Source of the DNA: a virus | Reading direction: 5' to 3' (one strand) | Virus record (IMG/VR): IMGVR_UViG_3300047546_001929 | Coordinates: 1-49,345 of that record | DNA: 49,345 bases | Shown here: positions 39,879 to 46,682 of the stretch, one piece after another | Layout: every line of letters starts with the position of its first letter | How positions within the stretch are numbered: the stretch's first letter is position 1 | Program-made: the position numbers and the translations under genes | Notes under the pieces: model-generated | Databases searched by the model: none | What the model saw: the letters and a program-made list of their open reading frames with translations, nothing else | What the model was told of the DNA's origin: nothing

Positions 39879-40491
39879 TTGTTTCTCCAACAATTTTATT
39901 GTATAACTTATCAGCTATTTCTTTGTGGCAATCCTCGCCAAAGTGTACTCCATCAAGTGCTAACGGGAATTTCTTTTCTAGCATTTCAAAATTAAAATTT
40001 TCTAGTTTTAAATTTCTTGCCCACTTAGGTATAATATGATCTAGTGGATGCCATTTGTAATAGTCAACATCCATAGAGTAAAAGGATATGCCTTTAGATT
40101 CAAGATATAATTGTGCATGGTGCATATGCAATTTATTTTTTATCACCATATTGTACATATCTTGATTATCAAGCCACTCCTTGGTCCAACGTCCTAAATT
40201 TTTATGTTCTCCGTTTGGTTGGAAAACTATATCTCTGGTCTTATATGTCCACATTATAAAACATAAATCGCCAGACTCAAATTTAAAATTTAAAAGTTTA
40301 AATAATATACCTGCATTACTAAGAGCAGGTTCTCCTAGATTAATACATGAATAATTTAATTTATTAGCTAAAAGTTGCGGCCAAGCAAGTTTACTTGGGT
40401 GAGGCCCTGCCCCGCCATTAACTGCATTATAGCAATCTGATAGGGCCTCACCGTATGTACAACTACACCCAAATGCAACTACTCGTGGCAT
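39871..40491 (-). CDS. SGNH-like hydrolase
   Basis: 206 residues from ATG 40491 (MPRVVAFGCSCTYGEALSD). FGCSCTYG is block I with Ser, CINLGEPALSNAGI block II, MWTYKTRD near block III, and LDGVHFGEDCHKEIA block V (Asp/His). Close to phage SGNH-fold proteins whose activity is untested. It starts right after the ahpC stop (TAATATG). Confidence 0.7.
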   Translation of the reverse strand: MPRVVAFGCSCTYGEALSDCYNAVNGGAGPHPSKLAWPQLLANKLNYSCINLGEPALSNAGILFKLLNFKFESGDLCFIMWTYKTRDIVFQPNGEHKNLGRWTKEWLDNQDMYNMVIKNKLHMHHAQLYLESKGISFYSMDVDYYKWHPLDHIIPKWARNLKLENFNFEMLEKKFPLALDGVHFGEDCHKEIADKLYNKIVGETNA

Positions 40492-40492
40492 A

Positions 40493-41038
40493 TTACAGAG
40501 TGGCGCCACCAACTGGACGGCTGCATGGGCATAGTTCGCCAGTCTGAAGTGCGTCTAGTACGCGAAGTGTTTCATCTGGGCTACGACCTACGTCAAGGTT
40601 GTTTACTGTTACGTGCTGGATAACGTTGTCTGGGTCAACAATGAATGTTGCACGAAGTGCTGCACCAGCTGGTGCGTAGAAGATACCTAGCTGTTCTGCG
40701 AGGCTGTTGCCATCACGAGCAACATCTGCAAACATCCAGCTATTGGTTTTCTTAAGGTCTTCATGATGTGTACGCCAGGCTAACTTACAAAACTCATTGT
40801 CTGTGCTGCCAACTAGTAGTACCGCATCGCGATCTGCAAAGTCGTTGTTTAGCTTGTCATATGCTACAATTTCTGTTGGGCATACAAAAGTAAAATCCTT
40901 TGGATAGAACACAATGACCTTCCATTTGCCTTCAAAGCTCTTGTCTGTTAATGTTTCAAAAGCACCATCTGGTGTTAGCGCACCAGGTTTCACTCCTGTT
41001 ACTGCAAAACTTGTTACTACATCGCCTACTGTTTTCAT
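40493..41038 (-). CDS. ahpC: Peroxiredoxin AhpC
   Basis: 181 residues. Peroxidatic C53 in DFTFVCPTE (48-56) and two C-terminal cysteines C170 and C172 in ELCPCSRPVGG, the same three-Cys layout as mycobacterial AhpC (C61, C174, C176) that works with AhpD. It reduces H2O2 and organic peroxides. Phage-encoded and paired with ahpD in one late operon. Good AGGAG before ATG. Confidence 0.92.
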   Translation of the reverse strand: MKTVGDVVTSFAVTGVKPGALTPDGAFETLTDKSFEGKWKVIVFYPKDFTFVCPTEIVAYDKLNNDFADRDAVLLVGSTDNEFCKLAWRTHHEDLKKTNSWMFADVARDGNSLAEQLGIFYAPAGAALRATFIVDPDNVIQHVTVNNLDVGRSPDETLRVLDALQTGELCPCSRPVGGATL

Positions 41039-41049
41039 TTTAAATCTCC

Positions 41050-41397
41050 TTATTTTTGTGATCTACAATTTGGACAAATCAGTTTTAAATTTTCTTCAGC
41101 ATTGTTATGACTGTTGTTGTCGCGATAATCTACAACTAATGGGATACTTGATCCATTGTGCATTTCATTTAAACATTCTTCACAACGATAACCACGCTGT
41201 TCAATGAGATACTTTTTAACCCACTCAGGAACTTGACGCCATGCAGTTTCGCCTTTATGTTGTTTCCACTCAGTTACTAATAATCTACTGCGATGTTGTT
41301 GTTGACAACTATTATTACAATATTTGTTAGTATAACTGTGTCCTTTAACAGGATTAATTTTCCCGCAGTTCAGACAGGTAAAACATGCTGCCGTCAT
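41050..41397 (-). CDS. HNH-like protein with degenerate catalytic residues
   Basis: 115 residues. Two Cys pairs at the N-terminus (CFTCLNCG; KYCNNSC) and a C-terminal zinc pair (YRCEECLNEM; LICPNCRSQ). The HNH core reads VVDYRDNNSHNN-AEENLKLICPNC: expected H-H-I/D-G-N is Y-R-D-N, and the final H after CPNC is R. So fold kept but catalysis doubtful. Behind a late promoter, GAGGA before ATG. Homing nuclease relic or DNA-binding role. Confidence 0.7.
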   Translation of the reverse strand: MTAACFTCLNCGKINPVKGHSYTNKYCNNSCQQQHRSRLLVTEWKQHKGETAWRQVPEWVKKYLIEQRGYRCEECLNEMHNGSSIPLVVDYRDNNSHNNAEENLKLICPNCRSQK

Positions 41398-41440
41398 TAT
41401 ATCCTCATTAGGTAGAGCAAATTGTAAAGCACTCTATATG

Positions 41441-41448
41441 TATTTATT
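41441..41448 (-). promoter_or_regulatory. Late promoter of the peroxidase operon
   Basis: AATAAATA (41448 to 41441), start of HNH-ahpC operon. A 9-bp inverted repeat (GTAGAGCAA and TTGCTCTAC, about 41411-41455) spans it. Confidence 0.55.
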
Positions 41449-41491
41449 GCTCTACAAAAATACGCACATGAAAACTGGCAAATTTTAGTCA

Positions 41492-41518
41492 AAAAAATAG
41501 GACCCGGAGGCCCTATTT
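41492..41518 (-). terminator. Rho-independent terminator of the GH19 gene
   Basis: On the minus strand AATAGGGCC/GGTCCTATT pairs over 9 bp (one G.U) with TCCG loop then TTTTTT. The plus strand has an A.C mismatch there, so minus is the functional strand. Confidence 0.75.
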
Positions 41519-41535
41519 TCTTTTTGTTTGTTTAG

Positions 41536-42150
41536 TTATGCTAACCAGCTAGCATACTTTTTGGTCTTTTCAGCACGATCGTCTAAACCATGGGTACCAC
41601 CGTTAATACGTTTTGTGAGCTCTAGGATAGCTGCATCGTTAACGCCTTTATCACAGATAGCCCATAGCTTGTTTGTTTCAAAGAAGAACATTGCACTTTC
41701 AAACGCATACTTGGTAGCAACAACATCTGGATTTGTTACAATTTCAGGATCGCCCTGATACTTAGCAAATGCTTCATAGTTGCTTTTACCAGTTAACTGA
41801 ATAGCACCACGACCACGATACTTGTATCCGTCACCACTCTTTTCATCACCGTTGCCCATGCGTCCACCGTAAACACGGTTAGCAATCATTTCTGGCTTAC
41901 GCTCATACTTAGCGGCTGTGGCTGCATCAGGAAAATACTTTTTAAAGATGCCTAATAGACCTTGTGCGCCATAGTTTAGGTTTTCGTTGAATGTTTTAAA
42001 TCCACCTGATTCGTGGGCGCATTGTGCAAAAAAGTGTGCTGCTCTCGCATCACTTAGCTTGTAAAATGCTTGTGCAGCCTTTAGTGTGCCAGGTCCCCAT
42101 GCGCCATCCGATGTAGCGCCAACCTTTTCTTGTAGAATTTTTACTGACAT
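41536..42150 (-). CDS. GH19 chitinase/lysozyme-type endolysin
   Basis: 204 residues. FFAQCAHESGGFKTFNENLN (catalytic Glu in HES), ANRVYGGRMGNGDEKSGDG, YRGRGAIQLTGKSNYEAFAK and TKRINGGTHGLDDR are GH19 hallmarks. It cleaves beta-1,4 bonds of peptidoglycan. N-terminal residues 1-30 resemble a shortened peptidoglycan-binding repeat (DGAWGPGTLKAAQAF). AAGGAG upstream. With the M15 peptidase it makes a two-enzyme lysis cassette. Confidence 0.9.
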   Translation of the reverse strand: MSVKILQEKVGATSDGAWGPGTLKAAQAFYKLSDARAAHFFAQCAHESGGFKTFNENLNYGAQGLLGIFKKYFPDAATAAKYERKPEMIANRVYGGRMGNGDEKSGDGYKYRGRGAIQLTGKSNYEAFAKYQGDPEIVTNPDVVATKYAFESAMFFFETNKLWAICDKGVNDAAILELTKRINGGTHGLDDRAEKTKKYASWLA

Positions 42151-42159
42151 GTGTGCTCC

Positions 42160-42660
42160 TTATAGGTCCTTCCATGCATTGGTAGGATCAAAATCGTTAG
42201 TTGGTACATACTTGGTTGAAGTACCGTCCTTTTTAGCAATTAGTTTTTGCTTGCGGTTACCGCCACCTTTCTTGATAGAAGCGTGTACCCAACCTGAGTT
42301 TTTGTCACCTTCGACATAAAACTCTAGGATAACTTGGTCAAATTCTAGGTTTTCGCTTACCCAGTCAGCAACTACTTTATTTGATATGCCTTGGATTTCA
42401 AAGTCAACAGCTTCGCCGTTCACGTGCTGACTTGTTGTTGAGCCACCAACTGCTTTGTTAAGTGCAGGGCAACGATAGCTTGAATTAATAGTTACTGCTT
42501 TTCCAAAATGAGTGCGTACTGGTTCTAGAATTTTTTCGCAAACATATTTCATATTTTCTAGATGTTCTGGTGTAGGGGTATTTGGTATGCCTTTAGCTTT
42601 AGCTGTTGGGCTCGCGGTTAGCTCTTCAACTGTGAAGTGTTCAGTTAATTTAGTAGCCAT
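42160..42660 (-). CDS. M15-family peptidoglycan peptidase
   Basis: 166 residues. SSYRCPALNKAVGG (60-73), STTSQHVNGEAVDFEI with HxxGxAxD zinc site, and SGWVHASIKKG with the WxH third ligand. This is the Peptidase_M15_3 pattern of D-Ala-D-Ala or L-Ala-D-Glu endopeptidase endolysins. Late element AATAAATA upstream and GGAAGGAAAC before ATG. It acts on peptide crosslinks while GH19 cuts glycan. Confidence 0.9.
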   Translation of the reverse strand: MATKLTEHFTVEELTASPTAKAKGIPNTPTPEHLENMKYVCEKILEPVRTHFGKAVTINSSYRCPALNKAVGGSTTSQHVNGEAVDFEIQGISNKVVADWVSENLEFDQVILEFYVEGDKNSGWVHASIKKGGGNRKQKLIAKKDGTSTKYVPTNDFDPTNAWKDL

Positions 42661-42690
42661 TGTGTTTCCTTCCTGTTGGTGTTATTGTTA

Positions 42691-42698
42691 TATTTATT
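42691..42698 (-). promoter_or_regulatory. Late promoter of the lysis cassette
   Basis: AATAAATA (42698 to 42691), leader about 24 nt with a GGAAGG ribosome-binding site. Confidence 0.55.
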
Positions 42699-42721
42699 CA
42701 AATTGATGTTGATTTTAAAGT

Positions 42722-42750
42722 CAAGAAAATAGGCTCAAAGAGCCTATTTA
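42722..42750 (-). terminator. Rho-independent terminator
   Basis: 10-bp stem AAATAGGCTC/GAGCCTATTT, 3-nt loop, T-rich tail. Ends the 42763-42933 transcript. Confidence 0.7.
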
Positions 42751-42762
42751 AATCTTTAATTA

Positions 42763-42933
42763 TTATCTGCCTTCGTGCGGCTTTTTGCTTACAAACTCGT
42801 TGAGTTTTTCAGCTTCCTTGATTACTTCTTCAGTGCTAGGCATATCTTCGTGATTTTTAGCGCGAGCCTGCAGAATTTCCTTTGCTTCTTTAACTAAATC
42901 CAAACGAATTTCATATGGTGTTTTATTTGACAT
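42763..42933 (-). CDS. Small conserved-looking phage protein, 56 aa
   Basis: MSNKTPYEIRLDLVKEAKEI with helical rest and SKKPHEGR end. I recall near-identical small proteins in T4-like cyanophages. Start at 42933 has GGGA upstream; but TATAAATA-N5-ATG also puts a leaderless start at 42957, which would add MYDNVGPK. Both are in frame. Function unknown. Confidence 0.72.
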   Translation of the reverse strand: MSNKTPYEIRLDLVKEAKEILQARAKNHEDMPSTEEVIKEAEKLNEFVSKKPHEGR

Positions 42934-42957
42934 TTTTGGTCCCACATTATCATACAT

Positions 42958-42970
42958 GTAAATATTTATA
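42958..42970 (-). promoter_or_regulatory. Late promoter
   Basis: TATAAATA (42970 to 42963), 5 nt, then ATG 42957. Confidence 0.65.
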
Positions 42971-43010
42971 CTTAATTAGGTAAAAGAAAAACATAGTTTT
43001 ATTCTATTAT

Positions 43011-43034
43011 AGAAAAAGCCCCTTGCGGGGCTTT
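43011..43034 (-). terminator. Rho-independent terminator
   Basis: Stem AAAGCCCC/GGGGCTTT, GCAA loop, T-rich tail, right after the 43036 gene's stop. Confidence 0.8.
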
Positions 43035-43035
43035 A

Positions 43036-43263
43036 TTATGCTACTTGATTTTCACGAAACCTTTTTAATGCTAGTTGTCGAGCCAACCATAGTCTAAATT
43101 TAGCATGATCACTTATATCATCATGCTCACAATTCTTATTGCATTCAACTAAGACAGGACGTCTATACCCAACATAAATATCTTCGTCGTCAACGGCTAC
43201 ATCGCACGGATCTTGACCATCAAGTCTGATTAAACTGTATCTAAGAGGATTACTTCTTAGCAG
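43036..43263 (-). CDS. Hypothetical protein, about 75 aa, start uncertain
   Basis: Recognisable part: RYSLIRLDGQDPCDVAVDDE, DIYVGYRRPVLVECNKNCEH and FRLWLARQLALKRFRENQVA. No ATG is in frame near the expected start; CTG at 43263 overlapping the preceding stop is proposed, and further upstream frame is covered by the other gene. The two Cys in CNKNC may bind metal. Followed directly by a terminator. Function unknown. Confidence 0.5.
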   Translation of the reverse strand: MLRSNPLRYSLIRLDGQDPCDVAVDDEDIYVGYRRPVLVECNKNCEHDDISDHAKFRLWLARQLALKRFRENQVA

Positions 43264-43444
43264 CTTCGGCTTTGGGTGCGTCTGCCTTAGCAGGCTCACT
43301 TTTAGCAGGCTTGGCATCAGCTTTCTTTTCTTCCTTTTTAGCTGGTGCTGCGGCTGCTGGTTTAGCTTCTTCTTTCTTAGCTGGTTCTGCGGCGAAAGCT
43401 GTTAATGCGAACATTGATGCAACGATAGCGATAAGTTGTTTCAT
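43250..43444 (-). CDS. Secreted Ala/Lys/Pro-rich low-complexity protein
   Basis: 64 residues. Signal peptide (MKQLIAIVASMFALTAFA) then a repetitive Lys/Ala/Pro/Glu tail such as PAKKEEAKPAAAAPAKKEEK. I recall this layout in short periplasmic proteins of proteobacteria. AAAGGAG before ATG. Could bind envelope polyanions. It overlaps the next gene by 14 nt. Host-derived origin is possible. Confidence 0.72.
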   Translation of the reverse strand: MKQLIAIVASMFALTAFAAEPAKKEEAKPAAAAPAKKEEKKADAKPAKSEPAKADAPKAEAAKK

Positions 43445-43520
43445 AGTAATCTCCTTTGATTTGAAACTAGCAAGAACTATTCCTGCTATACATATAACGC
43501 CTTAGCCAGAGATTTAGTTG

Positions 43521-43551
43521 ACAAAAAAATAGGAGCCCAAAGGCTCCTATT
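43521..43551 (-). terminator. Terminator of the tmRNA
   Basis: 10-bp stem AATAGGAGCC/GGCTCCTATT, TTTG loop, then TTTTTT on the minus strand. Confidence 0.85.
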
Positions 43552-43829
43552 GGTGTTTTCTGTTGCTAGGTATTTCCTACCCCGAAGAATCATGCCGCTA
43601 GGGCTAGTTCCTCATATGCAAAATTATCGTTTGCAGTTACTTTGTTTGGCACTTTGCCAGTCAATCAGTCTCGGCATTCCTATTACGTCAATCGATCCTA
43701 GTTCAGGCCCATCATAAACACACCAGAGGTCTTTTTACAAAATACTCCCAGTCCAATGTGTTTATGGTGGACCTGCCCGGTACTGCCCCGGGGTCTTGCC
43801 GCCTTTAATGTCAGCTGTCAACAACTGAT
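43552..43829 (-). ncRNA. ssrA: Circularly permuted two-piece tmRNA precursor
   Basis: Order on the minus strand is acceptor piece, spacer, coding piece. The acceptor piece ends CAGGTCC-A-CCA (CCA at 43765-43767). Its last 7 nt pair with the coding-piece start GGGCCTG (43710-43704), with G3.U as in alanine tRNA. The T arm is CCCGG-GGCAGTA-CCGGG. The coding piece has ATGCCGAG and GCAAACGA as in other tmRNAs, then a 14-codon tag frame. A perfect TATAAATA upstream and a terminator downstream delimit it. Exact processed ends are estimated. Confidence 0.88.
43590..43634 (-). CDS. tmRNA proteolysis tag
   Basis: Resume codon GCA at 43634, 14 sense codons encoding ANDNFAYEELALAA, then TGA at 43592-43590. 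The ANDNFA start and LAA end match alphaproteobacterial tags (Caulobacter AANDNFAEEFAVAA). Confidence 0.88.
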   Translation of the reverse strand, partial: ANDNFAYEELALAA

Positions 43830-43834
43830 AAAAC

Positions 43835-43842
43835 TATTTATA
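43835..43842 (-). promoter_or_regulatory. Late promoter of the tmRNA
   Basis: Perfect TATAAATA (43842 to 43835), predicted +1 at 43829. Confidence 0.65.
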
Positions 43843-43843
43843 C

Positions 43844-44308
43844 TTACAATTTATATGACCATGGATTAATAGCACAGCTCATTCGTTCGCCCATAAACTT
43901 TTCCACACTATGATAAAGTCCAGGAGAAAATGCTAATAATCTATTTGGTACTGGTAACGCCAAATGTGTTTTAGTCATAAACTTACCACCTTGCATATTT
44001 TTTATATGAGGATAGTAAACAATACTACATATAGGATATTTTAATTCTTGACGATCTGTCCATGCTAATTCATCTTTGTCCACATGCCATCCTGCGCCAG
44101 TGTTAACGTGCGACCAGCATTCGCAACCAACCATACTTGTTAAGTCAAATGTTTGACCAACTAGATCAAGCAACTTTTGTAAAGGAAATTCAACTAGTTG
44201 ATGCTTATCAATCCAGATTGTATTACCGTAATCAAGATCTTGAAAAAATCTTTTAGTTTTGTCAAGTTCATCATCTGACAACACATTATCAACAACAAGA
44301 AACTTCAT
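43844..44308 (-). CDS. 2OG-Fe(II) oxygenase (prolyl hydroxylase-like)
   Basis: 154 residues. GAGWHVDKDE (HxD iron ligands), YPICSIVYYPHIKNMQGGKF, NRLLAFSPGLYHSVEKF (distal His) and ERMSCAINPW (2OG-binding Arg). Compact P4H-like core. Substrate unknown. Shares 1 nt with the next oxygenase gene, so the two are co-expressed from an early promoter at 45067. Confidence 0.8.
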   Translation of the reverse strand: MKFLVVDNVLSDDELDKTKRFFQDLDYGNTIWIDKHQLVEFPLQKLLDLVGQTFDLTSMVGCECWSHVNTGAGWHVDKDELAWTDRQELKYPICSIVYYPHIKNMQGGKFMTKTHLALPVPNRLLAFSPGLYHSVEKFMGERMSCAINPWSYKL

Positions 44309-45015
44309 TATACAAAACGTATCCAGTTAGCCATTGGTTGCAGTCCCAGCGACCTACGATTGTTAGGATCCTTAAATGTCATTAGAAAATCTCCAGAGAT
44401 GCTAATGCGACGTTGTTTAAGTATTTTAGGGTCGCGTGTAGTATCGTCAACTTCCATTGGCGAAGTCAATGATATAGTTGCGTGTTTAAGTCTTCCAGGA
44501 AAAATAATAAGGTTACCTTCTAGTGCGTCAAACGCTGGCGAGGAATTATATTGATTACGATTTAATATAGTAGTCTCGCCCGCATAGTTGTCTTGAAACA
44601 ATCCGTTTGTTAAATCGTTGGGATGATAATGCTGTGGCATGAAAACCAATTTGTTTGATTGTGGCGGGGCATTTAAATAATATACAAAAGAAATATGAGC
44701 ATCGCTGTGGTCATGCTCTGGAATGTTAGATTTTTCATTGGCATTCCACCACGACTTTACAAGATGGTAAGCCCACTCGCTTGGATCAACGCCTAATTCT
44801 TTTACATAATCTTTTGCGCATGTAGCTACAAATGTATAGAAAGGTTGTAGCTCTTTGTTTAGATGTAGCACAACGGTGCCCGATTCATCTTGGGTTCCAC
44901 CGTCAAACGGGGTAATATACTTTTCTATGTTAGAAAAAAATGTTTTCTTGAATGCGTCATGATCGGGATAATCGTAATCACATACCAAGATTGGGAAGAG
45001 ACCAATAGAACTCAT
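44308..45015 (-). CDS. 2OG-Fe(II) oxygenase-like protein (PF13759 type)
   Basis: 235 residues. SWWNANEKSNIPEHDHSDAH (iron-site HDHSD), ISFVYYLNAPPQSNKLVF, EGNLIIFPGRLKHATISL (distal His) and QRRISISGDF (2OG-binding Arg). Same family as 35883-36428. Substrate unknown. Confidence 0.75.
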   Translation of the reverse strand: MSSIGLFPILVCDYDYPDHDAFKKTFFSNIEKYITPFDGGTQDESGTVVLHLNKELQPFYTFVATCAKDYVKELGVDPSEWAYHLVKSWWNANEKSNIPEHDHSDAHISFVYYLNAPPQSNKLVFMPQHYHPNDLTNGLFQDNYAGETTILNRNQYNSSPAFDALEGNLIIFPGRLKHATISLTSPMEVDDTTRDPKILKQRRISISGDFLMTFKDPNNRRSLGLQPMANWIRFV

Positions 45016-45038
45016 AGATAACCTTCATGTTATCTTAT

Positions 45039-45067
45039 AATATACAACTTATTTTATTTACTGTCAA
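45039..45067 (-). promoter_or_regulatory. Early promoter
   Basis: TTGACA (45067-45062), 17 bp, TATATT (45044-45039). The -35 lies inside the end of the AbrB-like gene. Confidence 0.65.
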
Positions 45068-45227
45068 CCTTAGAAAGATATAATACACCATCTTTCACTT
45101 CAACTGAAAGTGTATCACCTTCTTTCCAGCCAGTCTCTAAAATCATTTCTGGGGGTATAGTAAACAGCACATGATCTGGATCATCTGGTAAATCAGTAAA
45201 CAGATCTTCAACGAGATAAGTCTTCAT
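45054..45227 (-). CDS. AbrB/MazE-like swapped-hairpin protein, 57 aa
   Basis: LFTIPPEMILETGWKEGDTL and SVEVKDGVLYLSK match the SpoVT/AbrB beta-hairpin DNA-binding fold. No partner toxin gene follows, so a stand-alone regulator is more likely than an antitoxin. ATG 45227 overlaps the upstream stop by 20 nt. Its 3' end carries a promoter -35. Confidence 0.72.
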   Translation of the reverse strand: MKTYLVEDLFTDLPDDPDHVLFTIPPEMILETGWKEGDTLSVEVKDGVLYLSKVDSK

Positions 45228-45696
45228 TCTTCAATCCCATACGTTTTTTACAATAACGAGCTAACGCAAGCTCTTTACCAAATGCTTCTTTTTCCCATGG
45301 GCTGTCATAATATGGGTCTGCTTTTTTACGAGCTGTCCAGATCTTACCCTTCCAAGCATCTTTGTTTTCTTTTACAGTTAGATCTTTTTTAAGATATTGT
45401 TTGGCATGTATCATTTCGTGTGCAAGAACTCTCAACATCAAACCAAAACGTTTTCTACGAGCTAACACAATATCAATGGTCCACGAACCGTTTTTATACT
45501 CGCCTATACATGTTCCGGCTGCATCACCACCAATCCATTGATTGTTTTGTCTACCAAGCCTAACATTAATTACACCTTTGTGATAGTTTAATGCTAACTT
45601 CTTTGCCATTATATTAACAGCGTCGTGAATATTTTCAGCTATAGATTCGCTGTACGGTTTACCGCCACGCAACCCTTTCACTTTTACTGAGAGCAT
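45208..45696 (-). CDS. HExxH zinc metalloprotease-like (SprT-type)
   Basis: 162 residues from ATG 45696 (GGTGG upstream). VLAHEMIHAKQYLKKD has HExxH (zinc and catalytic Glu), and YDSPWEKEAFGKELALA gives a downstream acidic ligand. The zinc-peptidase core resembles SprT-like phage proteins. Target unknown. Late element GATAAATA upstream. Confidence 0.72.
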   Translation of the reverse strand: MLSVKVKGLRGGKPYSESIAENIHDAVNIMAKKLALNYHKGVINVRLGRQNNQWIGGDAAGTCIGEYKNGSWTIDIVLARRKRFGLMLRVLAHEMIHAKQYLKKDLTVKENKDAWKGKIWTARKKADPYYDSPWEKEAFGKELALARYCKKRMGLKNEDLSR

Positions 45697-45744
45697 TGGT
45701 GCCACCTTTAAACTGGGTTTTTAAGTTTAGTGTTCCTTCTCTAT

Positions 45745-45752
45745 TATTTATC
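45745..45752 (-). promoter_or_regulatory. Late promoter
   Basis: GATAAATA (45752 to 45745), leader about 43 nt to ATG 45696. It lies just downstream of a tRNA gene. Confidence 0.55.
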
Positions 45753-45761
45753 TAAATTTAA

Positions 45762-45853
45762 TGGTACCTCGGGCGGGAGTCGAACCCACATTGGCCAATT
45801 ATCTGTTGCACACGGGATATAAATCCGCTGTTTTACCGTTAAACTACCGAGGC
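45762..45853 (-). tRNA. tRNA with anticodon TAT (Ile-like), unusual variable region
   Basis: Acceptor GCCTCGG/CCGAGGT, D arm TAGTTTAACGGTAAAACA, anticodon loop TTTATAT (TAT, reads AUA), T arm GTGGG-TTCGACT-CCCGC, encoded CCA. The variable region is about 22 nt, too long for a normal Ile tRNA, and the anticodon stem has an A.C pair next to the loop. May be a functional AUA reader or degenerate. Confidence 0.7.
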
Positions 45854-45860
45854 ACGTTTT

Positions 45861-46148
45861 TTACTTTAGAAGTTCTTTTCTAAAGTATATTTCTAGTGCT
45901 TCCACTAGATTTCGTATTCGATGAGTATTAACAGTCATGAGCGTATCTTTGTTTAATTCATGTAGTTTACTATTTAGCTGGTCCATTGTCAACTGTTTTT
46001 TTCTCACAGCGTCCAATAAAACCCTATATTTTTCAGCCGATACAGGTAGTGCTTCGTGCGGCATACCTGATGAACTAGACCCACGATTTGCTAGTGCATC
46101 GCAGAGCATTTCCACATGCGGCTGTAAATCTTCAAATTTGAAGCCCAT
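45861..46148 (-). CDS. Hypothetical protein, 95 aa
   Basis: A mostly helical soluble protein (MGFKFEDLQPHVEMLCDALA; EKYRVLLDAVRKKQL; RNLVEALEIYFRKELLK). Not recognised. Its start is 2 nt beyond the deaminase stop, so they are probably co-transcribed. Confidence 0.6.
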   Translation of the reverse strand: MGFKFEDLQPHVEMLCDALANRGSSSSGMPHEALPVSAEKYRVLLDAVRKKQLTMDQLNSKLHELNKDTLMTVNTHRIRNLVEALEIYFRKELLK

Positions 46149-46150
46149 AG

Positions 46151-46645
<495 letters not shown>

Positions 46646-46680
46646 TGTGTTATTATACGCTACAATTTTTGGTATGTCAA
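46646..46680 (-). promoter_or_regulatory. Early promoter, leaderless
   Basis: TTGACA (46680-46675), 17 bp, TATAAT (46657-46652), 6 nt, ATG 46645. Confidence 0.8.
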
Positions 46681-46682
46681 CC

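Noticed and set aside
45054-45227. Antitoxin of a MazEF-type toxin-antitoxin pair
   Set aside because: No small toxin frame adjacent; the downstream gene is an oxygenase.
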